A stretch of 64,000 bases of DNA from Massilia yuzhufengensis (GCF_900112225.1 NZ_FOLD01000010.1:62001-126000), one strand, 5' to 3'; numbered from the stretch's first letter, positions 26,716 through 38,510 are shown. The notes: generated by a model from the sequence alone, not told the origin. A program made the numbers and translations.

Positions 26716-28545
26716 TCAGGACGCCTGCGGCTCCATCGGCGCATGCGCCTGGAACTGCAGCGCGGCCAGGTTGGCATACACGCCGCCGTGGGCGACCAGG
26801 GACGCGTGGGTGCCGGCTTCCACCACCCGGCCATCGTCGAGCACGATGATGCGGTCGGCGCGCTGCACCGTGGCCAGGCGGTGCGCGATGATGATGGTGG
26901 TGCGCCCGACCATGGCCGCTTCCAGCGCGCGCTGCACCAGGCGTTCGGATTCCGCGTCGAGCGCGCTGGTGGCTTCGTCGAGCAGCAGCAGCGGCGGGTT
27001 CTTGAGCAGGGCGCGCGCGATCGCGATGCGCTGCCGCTGGCCGCCCGACAGGCGCACGCCGCGCTCGCCCAGGAAGGACTGGTAGCCCTGCGGCAGGCGC
27101 TCGATGAATTCGTGCGCCGCCGCCATCCTGGCCACGGCGATCACTTCCTCGTCGCTGGCGCTTGGGCGGCCATAGCGGATGTTTTCCAGCGCATTGGCGG
27201 AAAAGATGATGGTGTCCTGGGGGACGATGCCGATCGCGTCGCGCAAGGTGTGCAGCGTGAGGTCGCGGATGTCGACGCCGTCCAGGCGGATGCTGCCGGC
27301 CTGCGGGTCGTAGAAGCGCAGCAGCAGCTGGAACAGGGTGGTCTTGCCGGCGCCCGAAGGCCCGACCAGCGCCACCGTCTCGCCGGCTGCGATGTCGAGC
27401 TTCAGGTGCGCCAGCGCCGCCGTCTCGGGCCGCGACGGGTAGTTGAAGGTGACGTCGTCGAGCGTGACGCGGGCGCCGTTGGCGGTACGCGCCGGCAGCA
27501 GTTGCGGCTTGGCGGGGTTCTGGATATCGGACCGGGCGGCCAGCAGTTCGAGCAGGCGTTCGGTGGCGCCGGCGGCGCGCTGGGCTTCGCCCATCACTTC
27601 CGACAGCGCGCCCACCGAACCTGCCACGATCGAGGCGTACAGGATGAACTGGCCCAGGTCGCCGCCGGTCATGGTCCCTTCGAGCACCGCATGGGCGCCC
27701 AGCCACAGCACGAACACGATCGACCCGAACACCAGCACGATGGCCAGCATGGTCAGGGTGGCGCGCGCGCGGATGCGCCGGATCGCGGTAAGAAAGGCGC
27801 TGTCGACCGACACCTGGAAGCGGCCGGCCTCGATCTGCTCATGGGTGAACGACTGCACCGTGGGCATGGCGTTGAGGATCTCGCCCGCCATGGCGGAAGC
27901 GTCGGCGATGCGGTCTTGCGAGTCGCGCGAGAGCTTGCGCACGCGGCGGCCGTACAGCACGATAGGCAGTACCACCAGCACCAGCAGGCCCAGGATGATG
28001 GCGGTGAGCTTGGGACTGGTGACGAACAGCATGACCAGGCCGCCGATGAACAGCAAGGTGTTGCGCAGCGCCAGCGAGATGCTGGTGCCGACCACGGCCT
28101 GGATCAGGGTGGTGTCGGTGGTCAGGCGCGACAGCACTTCGCCGGTGCGCGTGGTTTCAAAAAATTCGGGGCTCTGGTGCACCACGTGGCGGTAGACGGC
28201 GGCGCGCACGTCGGCCGTCACGCGTTCGCCCAACCACGACACCATGTAGAAGCGGGCGGCGGTGGCCACGGCCAGCACGGCCGCTACGGCGAACAGGGCG
28301 AGGAAGGTGGCGTCGACATGCTTGATGCTGGTGCCGGCGGCGTTGGCGCCGAAGCCCAGGTCGATCATCTGCTTGAAGGCGGCGGGAATGGCCAGCGTGG
28401 CGCCGGCCGCGAACAGCAGCGCGACGCCGGCGAGCGCGAACTGGCGGCGGTAGGGACGCAGGAAGGGCAGCAGGCCCTTGAGCGCAGCGAGGCTGCCTTT
28501 GCGGGAGGAGTCTTGGTCTTGGGTGCCGGTGGAGCGGGATGTCAT
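26716..28545 (-). CDS. MsbA-like ABC exporter (fused permease and ATPase)
   Basis: 609 residues. Six membrane helices (about residues 35-315) followed by one nucleotide-binding domain: Walker A GPSGAGKTT (about 395-403), Q-loop VPQDTI, signature LSGGQRQRIA (about 498-507), Walker B LLLLDEATSALD and the switch His in IIAHRLATV. As a half-transporter it should work as a homodimer, exporting lipids or hydrophobic compounds. The closest recalled type is the lipid A exporter-like group (MsbA relatives) rather than MsbA itself. It stands alone, on the same strand as the chemoreceptor gene downstream. Confidence 0.92.
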   Translation of the reverse strand: MTSRSTGTQDQDSSRKGSLAALKGLLPFLRPYRRQFALAGVALLFAAGATLAIPAAFKQMIDLGFGANAAGTSIKHVDATFLALFAVAAVLAVATAARFYMVSWLGERVTADVRAAVYRHVVHQSPEFFETTRTGEVLSRLTTDTTLIQAVVGTSISLALRNTLLFIGGLVMLFVTSPKLTAIILGLLVLVVLPIVLYGRRVRKLSRDSQDRIADASAMAGEILNAMPTVQSFTHEQIEAGRFQVSVDSAFLTAIRRIRARATLTMLAIVLVFGSIVFVLWLGAHAVLEGTMTGGDLGQFILYASIVAGSVGALSEVMGEAQRAAGATERLLELLAARSDIQNPAKPQLLPARTANGARVTLDDVTFNYPSRPETAALAHLKLDIAAGETVALVGPSGAGKTTLFQLLLRFYDPQAGSIRLDGVDIRDLTLHTLRDAIGIVPQDTIIFSANALENIRYGRPSASDEEVIAVARMAAAHEFIERLPQGYQSFLGERGVRLSGGQRQRIAIARALLKNPPLLLLDEATSALDAESERLVQRALEAAMVGRTTIIIAHRLATVQRADRIIVLDDGRVVEAGTHASLVAHGGVYANLAALQFQAHAPMEPQAS

Positions 28546-28580
28546 TGTCTCGTTGCGTGTTCTACGTAATGGTCATTCGG

Positions 28581-29651
28581 TCAAAGCTTCATCGGGCGTA
28601 CATAGCCCGTCATTTCCAGGTAGCCGCGGCCCAGGCGCTTGCCATCGCGGCTGACCGTGACCGCGCCCTCCCAATACACGGCGCCGGTGGAGCGGCGCGA
28701 ATCGAGCTCCTGGTCCTGCTGCAGGGGAGTGAGCTGCCAGCGCAGCGGGCCGGTCGCCACGTCCTGGGCGACCGGGTACTCGGCATCGGTACGCGGCGAG
28801 GTCCAGCGCGCTGTCGGGGTAAAACTCACCTGGTCCGGCGCGTAGCGGGTGACCTTGCCCGCGGCGTCGCGAAGGCTGGCATGCGCCCATAGTTTACCAC
28901 CTTGCTTGTTGCGGATCTGGAAAGCCATCAGCGCGCCGCCATTATCCAGGTTCACGCCGATCCAGTCCCAGCCGGTGGCCTCCGGCTGCAGGGCTTCGCT
29001 CGACCATTCGTGGTCGAGCCAGGCGCTGCCCGTCACCGCCACCGCCGCGCTGCCGGTGCGTCCCACGTTGCCGCTGACGGTCAGCTGCGGCTCGCTGTAG
29101 TAGTGGCTGGCGTGCTGCGGGCTGGCGCCCTTGCGCGAGTAGCCGCCTTCGCCCTGCACCAGCACTGGCTGGGTGGGCTGCAGGCGCAGTTCCAGCGTCA
29201 GTTCATTCGAGCGGATCGTGACGCGGTAGCTGCCCGAGCTTTCGCGCACCATGCGCCAGTCGTCGAGCTTCAGGTCGGTGTTGCCGGTGCGCGCCCAGGC
29301 CAAACCAAAACCCTCGCGCGCACTGCGCTGGTCGTGCACCAGGCGCCCCACTTCCGGGTCGGACAGGGCGGCGTGGCCGATCACCAGCTGGCGCGGCGCG
29401 AAGGCGCTCGGGTTCTTCGGATCGTGCTCGGTGCGGCTGCGAAAAAAGGTGACCTGGAAGCCGAGCGGTTTTTTATCGGGCGTTTCGACCCAGCCGGTGA
29501 CGTACCACCACTCGGTACGGAATTCCGGGTGGGCGCCGTAGTCGCGCGGGAACGAGAGCGCGCTGCCCGGCGTCACCGGCGCGAACACCGGCGCTTCCGC
29601 GCGGCAGCACAGGCAGAACAACATCAACAAGCCGAACAGCGCAGCGCGCAT
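28581..29651 (-). CDS. AttH/CrtC-like lipocalin-type exported protein
   Basis: 356 residues. N-terminal signal with a Cys cluster (LLMLFCLCCRAEAP), possibly a lipoprotein. Family marks: FPRDYGAHPEFRTEWWYVTGW (the EWWY box), FGFQVTFFRSR-type strand, and WLDHEWSSEAL with GWDWIGVNLDNGGALMAFQ. Members are two-domain lipocalins related to carotenoid 1,2-hydratase CrtC and AttH, usually encoded beside FtsX-type ABC permeases. Its ATG overlaps the stop of the upstream permease gene (TAATG), which strongly supports a joint function such as handling a lipid or lipoprotein in the outer membrane region. Substrate unknown. Confidence 0.88.
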   Translation of the reverse strand: MRAALFGLLMLFCLCCRAEAPVFAPVTPGSALSFPRDYGAHPEFRTEWWYVTGWVETPDKKPLGFQVTFFRSRTEHDPKNPSAFAPRQLVIGHAALSDPEVGRLVHDQRSAREGFGLAWARTGNTDLKLDDWRMVRESSGSYRVTIRSNELTLELRLQPTQPVLVQGEGGYSRKGASPQHASHYYSEPQLTVSGNVGRTGSAAVAVTGSAWLDHEWSSEALQPEATGWDWIGVNLDNGGALMAFQIRNKQGGKLWAHASLRDAAGKVTRYAPDQVSFTPTARWTSPRTDAEYPVAQDVATGPLRWQLTPLQQDQELDSRRSTGAVYWEGAVTVSRDGKRLGRGYLEMTGYVRPMKL

Positions 29652-32221
29652 TACCAATCCTCCCTGACCGCGCGTACCGGACCACCCGACAGCGCATAGC
29701 GTCCCGACACCAGCGCCGTCGCGACCGACGCCGCCACCAGTACGGCGGCGACGCTCCCCAGCAAGCTCCACGGAAGGTGCAGCTGCATCGTCCAGTGGAA
29801 GGACTGGGGATTGACAACATAAACCAGGATGAGGCTGATGACCAGCCCCAATACGAATCCGCAGGCCACGCCGAGCAAGGTGAGGAAGCCGCCCTCGAAG
29901 GCGAGGATCTTCAATACCTGGCCGCGCGTGACCCCGACATGGCGCAGCATGCCGAACTCCTTCGAGCGCGACAGCGTTTGCGCCGAGAAGCTCGCGGCCA
30001 CGCCGGACAGGCCGATGGCGATCGCGATTGCTTCCAGCAGGTAGGTGACGGCGAAGCTGCGGTCGAAGATTTTCAGGCTCATGGCGCGGATCTGGCCGGC
30101 CGACATGGTCTGCAGCGCGCGCCCGAAGGGCAGGGCGCGCACCGACTGCTCGAGCTGTTCCACGCTGTTGCCGCGCGCCGCGAACAGGGCGGCGTCGGTC
30201 ACCTCGGCTTCGCCAGTCAGGGCGCGGTAGTCCGACAGCCGGATGACGACCGAGCCGGCCTGGTTGGCATAGTCGCGCCAGGCGCCGGCGACAAAGAAAT
30301 CGGCCTGGCCGCCGCCCAGCGGCAGGCGCAAGCTGGCGCCGACGCGCGCGCCGTACAGGTCGAGCAGGGCTTCGGACACCCAGGCCGGGCGCGCGCCAGG
30401 CGGCACCGGCGCGGCCTCGCCGACCAGGAACAGCAGCTTGCCGGGATCGCGCGCATCGATGTCGCGCGCGATGACGACCACGTTGGGGCGCTCGGGCGCC
30501 AGCGACACGGGACGGGTGCGCAGGAAGTGGGCTTGCGCCACGCCAGGCAGGGCGGCCAGCGCGGCCTGCTGCTGCGGCGAGAGGAAGCCGGTATTGCCGC
30601 CGGCGGCAGTGCGGATGTACAGGTCGGCCGGCAGGATATGGCCCATCCACTCATCCACCGACACCCGGAAGCTCGACACCATGATGCCCATCGCGACCAT
30701 CAGGCTGAAACTGGCCAGCACGCCGCCCAGCGCAATCGAGGCCTGTCCCGGCGCATTGGCCAGACGCGACAGGGCGAGTACCAGCACCGGCGGGCCTTGG
30801 TGCATGCGCAGGACCAGCATCTCCATGCGGCGGAAGGCGAGCGCCGCCAGGCGCGGCATCAGGCCGATGCCGCCGACCAGCAGCAGCGCGATCGCCAGGT
30901 AGCCGAACAAGGGCAATTCGAATACCGGCGGCGCCATGGCCAGGCCAACTGCCAGCACCAGGCATACGATGGAGGGCCAGACCCGGCCCAGGCGCGCCAG
31001 GGCCGCTTCGTCGGCGCCCGACTTGATGGCCACCGCCGGGCGCGCACGCGCCGCTTCCAGCGCCGGCGCCAGGCAGCCGAGCAGGGCCACCCCGAGGCCG
31101 AGCGTGAAGAACACCGCCGCCGCCACCGGCGTGAACTGGACCTGCGGCCGGATGCCGGGGAAGTAGCCGGCGCCCAGGTCGCCGCCGAAGAAATACAGCG
31201 CCGCCGCAGCCAGCGCGTAACCGCCCGCGACGCCGAGCAGGGCCCCAAGCACGCCCAGGCTGGCGCCTTCCAGCAGCACCTGGCGCAGCAGCTGGCCGCG
31301 TTCCAGTCCCAGCACGCGCAGCAGCGCGAACTGGCTGCGCCGCCGCATCACCGACAGCGCCTGGGTCGAGAACACCAGGAAGGCGCCGGTGAACAGGGCC
31401 ACCAGCGCCAGCACGGTCAGGTTGACGCGGTAGGCCCGGCTCAGGTTGGCGTTGCGCTCTTCCTGGTCGCTGTCGGCCGGCTGGCGCACGGCGAAGCGGC
31501 CCGGATAGGCTTGCTCCAGCTGGGAGGTGAGCGTGCGCAGGAAGGCGGCGCGGTCGACGCCGTCGCGCAGCTTCAGGTCCACCCGCGATAGTTGCCCCGT
31601 TCGCTGGAAGCGCCACTGCATGGCGCCGATGTCCATCACCGCGATGCGCTGCCCGGCGCGCGCACGCTGCACCGGCCCAAGCACGCGCAAGGGCACGTCC
31701 GCGGTGCCGGCGCGCAGCACCAGCGCGTCCCCAATACGCTTGCCGAGCCAGGCTTGCGCGGCCGGCGACAGGAAGATGCCGTCATCGGACAGCACGTCCG
31801 TCATGCGGCCATCCTGCGGCGCGCCGGTGAGGTCGGGCGAGATGAAGCCGGCGCGGAAGGCGTCGATGCCGAGGATGCGCAGCGAGCCTTGTGTGCCGGA
31901 GATGCCGGAGATGCCGGCCGACAGTTCCAGCACGGGCGAGGCCACGACCACCTGCGGGTTTGCGGCCAGCACCGGGTAGATCGCTTCGTCGAACAGCGGT
32001 TCGCGGCCCACCACCTGCACGTCGGCCTGGCCGGACAGGCTCTTGACTGCGGCCGAGAACTCGTTGAAGGCGGCCGCGTTGATCAGGTGGATGGCGAAGC
32101 CCATGGCCACGCCCACCGCGATGGCCGCCACCGCCAGCAGCGCGCGCACGGGATGGGCGCGCCACTCGCCCAGCAGCAGCCAGCGCGAGAGGGTCGTCAG
32201 GCGCAGGTTCAGGCCGGGCAT
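29651..32221 (-). CDS. FtsX-type ABC transporter permease
   Basis: 856 residues; start at 32221 gives MPGLNLRLTTLSRW followed by membrane helix 1 (ALLAVAAIAVGVAMGFAIHLI). A large periplasmic domain (about residues 50-260) is followed by three helices, a linker with two more helices, a second FtsX unit with periplasmic domain (about 450-700) and three C-terminal helices, the 1+3+...+4 layout of LolE/YbbP-like permeases. The usual ATPase gene is not adjacent; the gene upstream is DUF4124. It overlaps that gene by 13 bp and the AttH-like gene by the TAATG junction. Probably moves lipids or lipoproteins rather than small solutes. Confidence 0.9.
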   Translation of the reverse strand: MPGLNLRLTTLSRWLLLGEWRAHPVRALLAVAAIAVGVAMGFAIHLINAAAFNEFSAAVKSLSGQADVQVVGREPLFDEAIYPVLAANPQVVVASPVLELSAGISGISGTQGSLRILGIDAFRAGFISPDLTGAPQDGRMTDVLSDDGIFLSPAAQAWLGKRIGDALVLRAGTADVPLRVLGPVQRARAGQRIAVMDIGAMQWRFQRTGQLSRVDLKLRDGVDRAAFLRTLTSQLEQAYPGRFAVRQPADSDQEERNANLSRAYRVNLTVLALVALFTGAFLVFSTQALSVMRRRSQFALLRVLGLERGQLLRQVLLEGASLGVLGALLGVAGGYALAAAALYFFGGDLGAGYFPGIRPQVQFTPVAAAVFFTLGLGVALLGCLAPALEAARARPAVAIKSGADEAALARLGRVWPSIVCLVLAVGLAMAPPVFELPLFGYLAIALLLVGGIGLMPRLAALAFRRMEMLVLRMHQGPPVLVLALSRLANAPGQASIALGGVLASFSLMVAMGIMVSSFRVSVDEWMGHILPADLYIRTAAGGNTGFLSPQQQAALAALPGVAQAHFLRTRPVSLAPERPNVVVIARDIDARDPGKLLFLVGEAAPVPPGARPAWVSEALLDLYGARVGASLRLPLGGGQADFFVAGAWRDYANQAGSVVIRLSDYRALTGEAEVTDAALFAARGNSVEQLEQSVRALPFGRALQTMSAGQIRAMSLKIFDRSFAVTYLLEAIAIAIGLSGVAASFSAQTLSRSKEFGMLRHVGVTRGQVLKILAFEGGFLTLLGVACGFVLGLVISLILVYVVNPQSFHWTMQLHLPWSLLGSVAAVLVAASVATALVSGRYALSGGPVRAVREDW

Positions 32222-32634
32222 TCCATCGCCAGCACTTCGGCCTGGCGCCTCGCTTTCAGGCGCGCGCGCTCGGCCTCGTCCTTGCCAGCGCGCGCGCTGT
32301 CTTCGTCGAGCCACTTGCGCTGCAGGCGCAGCTTGTCGCAGTGGCGGCGCTGGACGAGCGCCGCGCGCTCGGCTCGCTGCTGCTCGCGCGCCGCCTGCTG
32401 GTCGCACCGGGCGCGTTCGTCCTCGATTTCCTGCAGCAGCGCGCGCTGGCGCGCCAGCCGTTCCACCACCTCGGGCGCGGGCGCCGCTACCGGCACCGCC
32501 AGCGCGACGGCCGCGGCGCCGCAGGGCCGGTCGTGGTAGCTGACGGTGCCGGCGTCGACGCATTTGTAGATCGTGCCTGCCGTGGCCGCGTGGCACAGCA
32601 GGCAAAGAATTGCCGTGAAAGCTTGCTTCAACAT
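32209..32634 (-). CDS. DUF4124 domain exported protein
   Basis: 141 residues. A signal peptide (AFTAILCLLCHAATAG) is followed by the DUF4124 signature TIYKCVDAGTVSYHDRPCG (about residues 20-38), where the two Cys probably form a disulfide. The rest is a charged Arg/Glu/Gln-rich coiled coil (about residues 55-135). DUF4124 proteins are common, poorly understood periplasmic proteins in beta- and gammaproteobacteria. It overlaps the start of the FtsX permease gene by 13 bp and lies 13 bp after the FAD oxidase gene stop, so the four genes from 34057 down to 28581 could share a transcript. Confidence 0.82.
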   Translation of the reverse strand: MLKQAFTAILCLLCHAATAGTIYKCVDAGTVSYHDRPCGAAAVALAVPVAAPAPEVVERLARQRALLQEIEDERARCDQQAAREQQRAERAALVQRRHCDKLRLQRKWLDEDSARAGKDEAERARLKARRQAEVLAMECPA

Positions 32635-32647
32635 GGAAGGCCCCTGG

Positions 32648-34049
32648 TCACAAAATTTTGCCAGGGTTCATAATGCCGAGCGGGTCCAGTGCGGCTTTGA
32701 TGGCACGCATCATGTCCAGTTCCACGGCCGGCTTGTAGCGCGCCAGCTCGTCGCGCTTGAGGGCGCCGATGCCGTGTTCGGCCGAGATCGATCCGGAGAA
32801 GGCGGCCACGCTGTCGTGCACGATGCGCTTGACCGCCTCCTGGTGGGCCAGGAAGCTGCCATGGCCCACGCCCGGCGGCGGCGCGACGTTGTAGTGCAGG
32901 TTGCCGTCGCCCAAATGACCAAAGCACACGACCTGGCAGGCCGGGAAGGCCGCCTGCAGTGCGGCATCGGTGCATTCGATAAAGTCGGGGATGCGCGAGA
33001 CCGGCAGCGAGATGTCGTGCTTGATGTTCTTGCCGGCCGCCGCCTGGGCCAGCGGAATGTGTTCGCGCATCTTCCACAGGCCGATCGACTGGCTGACCGA
33101 GGCGGCGACCACGGCGTCTTGCGCAACGCCACCGTCGATCGCGTCGCCAACGGCGGACTCGAGCAGGTCGGCGGCGTGGTCGCCCGATTCGCTGCTGGAG
33201 AGCTCGACCAGCGCGTACTGCGGGTAGTGGGCGGCGAAGGGCCGCGGCAGGTCGGGGAAATGGCTGGCCACGAGGCGCAGGCAGAAATCCGACATCAGTT
33301 CATAGCCGGTGAGCGCGGCGCCGCAGCGTTCCTGCAGCAAGCCCAGCAGGGTCAGCGCACTGCGCGGCGAATCCAGCGCGACCAGGGCGGTGAGGGCGGC
33401 CTTCGGTTGCGGATACAGCTTGAGCACCGCTGCGGTGATGACGCCCAGCGTGCCTTCCGCGCCGATGAACAGTTCGCGCAGTGCGTAGCCGGTATTGTCC
33501 TTGCGCAGCCCGCGCAATCCATCCCACACCTGGCCCTGGGCGGTGACGACTTCCAGGCCCAGGCAGAGCTCGCGGGTGTTCCCATAGCGCAGCACGGCCG
33601 TGCCGCCGGCGTTGGACGACAGGTTGCCGCCGATGGTGCAACTGCCTTCGCTGGCCAGCGACAGCGGGAACAGCATGCCGGCTTGCAGCGCCGCCTGCTG
33701 GATGTCGTACAGGATGCAGCCGGCCTCGACCGTCATGGTCCGGTTGGCCGGGTCGATGGCGCGGATGCGGTCCAGGCGCCGCAGCGACAGCACGATGGCC
33801 GTGCCGCTGGCGTCGGGCACGCTTCCCAGCACCAGGCCGGTTCGCCCCCCCTGCGGCACGATGGGCACGCGCGCCGCGGCGCAGGCATCGACGATGGCGG
33901 CGACCTGATGCGTGTCCGCAGGCAGCACCACCGCCAGCGCCCGCCCGGTGAAGCGGCCGCGCCAGTCGGTCAGGTAGGGCGCCATCTCGGGGGCGTCCGT
34001 GACCAGGTGCGCCGCGCCGACCACGGCGCGCAGCCTGGCGAGCAGCGAA

Positions 34050-34057
<8 letters not shown>
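32648..34057 (-). CDS. FAD-linked oxidoreductase (D-lactate/D-2-hydroxyglutarate dehydrogenase type)
   Basis: 469 residues from the ATG at 34057. The N-terminal FAD-binding domain (FAD_binding_4) shows VLPADTHQVAAIV, VPQGGRTGLVLGS and CTIGGNLSSNAGG; the C-terminal cap domain (FAD-oxidase_C) shows FGHLGDGNLHYNV (about residues 370-382, His and Asn at the metal or substrate site) and SAEHGIGALKRDEL. This pair of motifs is typical of GlcD/D2HGDH/DLD-type flavin dehydrogenases. It oxidises a D-2-hydroxy acid and passes electrons to quinone or cytochrome c. The start overlaps the DUF2069 gene by 8 bp. Confidence 0.92.
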
Positions 34058-36473
<2,416 letters not shown>

Positions 36474-36476
36474 ACC

Positions 36477-36594
36477 AACTTCGGGGTCAGGTCTGACAAT
36501 CGGACACGGCCTCGACTGTAGAAGCAAGAAAATGCATTTCCGGGCCCGGTTAAGGCTGAGCTTGTGTCCAGATGTCAGACCTGACCCCGAAGTT
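36477..36594. repeat. 118-bp palindromic repeat element (full copy)
   Basis: The left arm starts AACTTCGGGGTCAGGTCT (36477-36494) and its exact inverse ends the element at 36594; the 21-bp arms are perfect complements. The centre includes CGGACACGGCCTC, also found in a second partial copy at 57118. Starts 3 bp after the yihY stop; the right arm is followed by TTTTTATT, so it can also act as a terminator. No transposase is nearby, so it resembles a REP or MITE-type non-autonomous element. Confidence 0.85.
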
Positions 36595-36616
36595 TTTATT
36601 GATAGGAGTTCACGCA

Positions 36617-36958
36617 ATGACAAAGTTCCTGATTTCGTTTCCTGCGAATGCGATGCAGGTTGCCGACGAGGACATGGCGGCGGTGGGAGAGGCGTCGCGC
36701 GAGGTGATCCGGCAAGCCAAGGCGGCGGGGGTGTATGTGTTTGGCGGTGGCCTCAATAGCGAGGTGGCGTCGGTGATGGTGGCGGCTGATGGGGCCTGTA
36801 CCAGCGAAGCGTACCCGCAAACCAGGGAGCTCGATGGCGGGTTCTGTGTGCTTGAGCTGCCTTCGAGGGAGGCGGCCATCCACTGGGCCTCCAGGCTTGC
36901 GGCGGCCTGCCGCTGCCGGCAGGAGCTTCGCGAGTTCTACCATGACCCCGAGAGCTGA
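36617..36958 (+). CDS. YciI-like (YCII/DGPF) family protein
   Basis: 113 residues; AGGAG lies at 36604-36608. The dimeric alpha+beta fold of the YCII family is suggested by KFLISFPANAM (strand 1), VIRQAKAAGVYVFGGGL (helix and strand 2), the DGGFCVLELPSREAA motif and the C-terminal helix AACRCRQELREF. Members are small proteins of uncertain enzymatic role; some are linked with sigma-factor systems. The Asp/His pair of the core YciI site is not obvious. It begins right after the palindromic element. Confidence 0.75.
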   Translation: MTKFLISFPANAMQVADEDMAAVGEASREVIRQAKAAGVYVFGGGLNSEVASVMVAADGACTSEAYPQTRELDGGFCVLELPSREAAIHWASRLAAACRCRQELREFYHDPES

Positions 36959-37031
36959 CCGGGGCGGGCCCGGCTTTTTCCATGCGTGGACGTGGCAGTT
37001 CTCCCCATCGACACAGGCCGGGCGGACCAGC

Positions 37032-37343
37032 ATGATCAGGTCGTATGCCGTCGCCGCCGGCATGCTCTGCCTGGCGGGATGCTACTTCCCGAACGACCGG
37101 AGTTTCTCTGCCTATGCCCAGGCGCTGGTCAAGCCTGGCATGCCCCTGGACACGGCAGTTGCTGGTTTCCAGCGTGACGGGTTCATCTGCGACCGGATGG
37201 CGCCGACGCCCTCCAGGACGTGTTCCAGGAGGCGGCAGCTGCCCTTGCCGGCGGCGTGCATGGAGCGGGTCAACATACACGCATCGGAACAGCGTCGTGT
37301 CGAGCGTGTAGAGGTGCCAGCAATCGCATGTACGGGCTTGTAG
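37032..37343 (+). CDS. Small putative lipoprotein
   Basis: 103 residues. The lipobox LAGC (about residues 14-17) after a short hydrophobic segment marks a lipoprotein signal. The remainder (YFPNDRSFSAYAQALVKPGM, then a Cys-containing basic region) belongs to no family that can be recognised, although the PGMPLDTAVAGFQRDGFIC stretch looks like the start of a SmpA/BamE-like fold. A single gene between the YciI-like gene and the convergent DUF962 gene. No strong ribosome binding site is seen. Confidence 0.55.
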   Translation: MIRSYAVAAGMLCLAGCYFPNDRSFSAYAQALVKPGMPLDTAVAGFQRDGFICDRMAPTPSRTCSRRRQLPLPAACMERVNIHASEQRRVERVEVPAIACTGL

Positions 37344-37379
37344 GCCGCGCGAGGTGATTGCCCCCATCCGCAACGCGGC

Positions 37380-37685
37380 TTACCAGCTCAGTTTGCCACT
37401 CAGCATCTGCCAGTACATCACCCAGTCCGCCCGGAACGACAACCACGGCTGGGAAAACGATGCCGGCCGGTTCTTTTCGTAGAAGAAGTGCCCGATCCAC
37501 GCGCCGCCGTAGCCGCTGACCACGGCGAACAGCAGCCACCAGGCGTTGAGGCTGTCGATGTATTGGGCGATCGAGGCGATCGCCGAGGAGGTGCCGATGA
37601 AGTGGGCGCGGCGGCAGCGCCGGTCGGCATGCTGGGTAAGGTAGTAGGGATAGAACTCCGCAAAACTCGCATACCGGGCCGTCAT
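37380..37685 (-). CDS. DUF962 (Mpo1-like) membrane protein
   Basis: 101 residues. DUF962 signature: SFAEFYPYYLTQHADRRCRRAHFIGT (residues 6-31) with the conserved Tyr, His and Arg, then membrane helices (ASIAQYIDSLNAWWLLFAVVSGYGGAWIGHFF) and EKNRPASFSQPWLSFRADW. The yeast relative Mpo1 is an iron-dependent dioxygenase in fatty-acid alpha-oxidation, so the His residues are probably metal ligands. The bacterial role is unproven. It follows the alpha/beta hydrolase gene by 14 bp on the same strand, so the two are cotranscribed. Confidence 0.9.
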   Translation of the reverse strand: MTARYASFAEFYPYYLTQHADRRCRRAHFIGTSSAIASIAQYIDSLNAWWLLFAVVSGYGGAWIGHFFYEKNRPASFSQPWLSFRADWVMYWQMLSGKLSW

Positions 37686-37699
37686 GGCGTCTCCTCTGG

Positions 37700-38509
37700 C
37701 TACTTGATGGTGGCGGCAAATCCCGCCAGGGCGTCGAGCACCGCATCGGGCGCTTCGGCCATCATCTGGTGGCCGGCGTCCACGATGGTGATTTTGCCAT
37801 GGGCGATCGCGCCAGTCAGCAGTTTCGTCGAACGCGGCGGCGTCATCATGTCCTTGTTGCCGAACACGAACAGCACCGGGCAGCGCACCGCGGCGGCGGC
37901 GGCCTCGCCCCCGGCGTAGCTGTTGCAGGCGGCAAAGTCGGTGTGGAACAGGCCGTCCGGGTTGCGCGCCGACATGCGCTGCATCAGGCGCCGCGCGCCG
38001 CCCATCACCGAAAAGCCCGGCCCCGGGCAGGACGGCTTCTGCGCGATCGACGAGTGCGACCAGATATTGACCATGTCGATCGCCGCCGCTTCGTCGGTGC
38101 GCGAGGTCTCGAGCAGCGCGTCCGAGACTTTCATCGGGTAGGTGCTGCCGACCAGCGCCAGCCCGATCACCGGTTCCGGCGCGCGCCGGCTCGCTTCCAG
38201 CGCGATCAGCGAACCCATGCTGTGGCCGGCCAGGATGGCGCGCTGCACGTCTGCTGCCTTCATGAGTTCCAGCAGCCAGTCGGCCATGGCTTCCACGGTT
38301 GCCAGCGCCGGCCCGCTGCTGCGGCCATGGCCCGGCAGGTCGACCGCCAGCACTGAATAGCCATGGTGGGCCATGTAGCGGCTTTGCAGGGCCCACACCG
38401 AATGGTCGTTCTGGGCGCCGTGGATGAAGACGAAAGTCGGCAGTGATGGGTCGAAGGCCTTGCCGCCGGTATAGGCGTAGGCGGTGGCGCCGTTGATCTC
38501 GAGCTGCAT
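37700..38509 (-). CDS. Alpha/beta hydrolase
   Basis: 269 residues. The oxyanion region FIHGAQNDHSVW (about 28-39), the nucleophile elbow AGHSMGSLIAL (Ser near residue 96), an acidic residue after VLFVFGNKD (about 207-215) and the final His in VDAGHQMMAEAP (about 243-254) complete the triad. Substrate cannot be inferred. It sits immediately upstream of DUF962 and immediately downstream of metY (1 bp gap), so the three genes are one minus-strand transcription unit. Confidence 0.9.
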   Translation of the reverse strand: MQLEINGATAYAYTGGKAFDPSLPTFVFIHGAQNDHSVWALQSRYMAHHGYSVLAVDLPGHGRSSGPALATVEAMADWLLELMKAADVQRAILAGHSMGSLIALEASRRAPEPVIGLALVGSTYPMKVSDALLETSRTDEAAAIDMVNIWSHSSIAQKPSCPGPGFSVMGGARRLMQRMSARNPDGLFHTDFAACNSYAGGEAAAAAVRCPVLFVFGNKDMMTPPRSTKLLTGAIAHGKITIVDAGHQMMAEAPDAVLDALAGFAATIK

Positions 38510-38510
38510 C

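Noticed and set aside
26683..28569. 628-codon plus-strand frame over the ABC exporter
   Set aside because: Shadow of the exporter gene: His/Gln/Arg/Gly-rich with no motifs, while the minus strand has a complete ABC protein.
28581..32605. Longer starts for the permease and the AttH-like gene
   Set aside because: The upstream extensions overlap the coding parts of neighbours and are Arg-rich; the chosen starts give normal membrane or signal helices and tight gene junctions.
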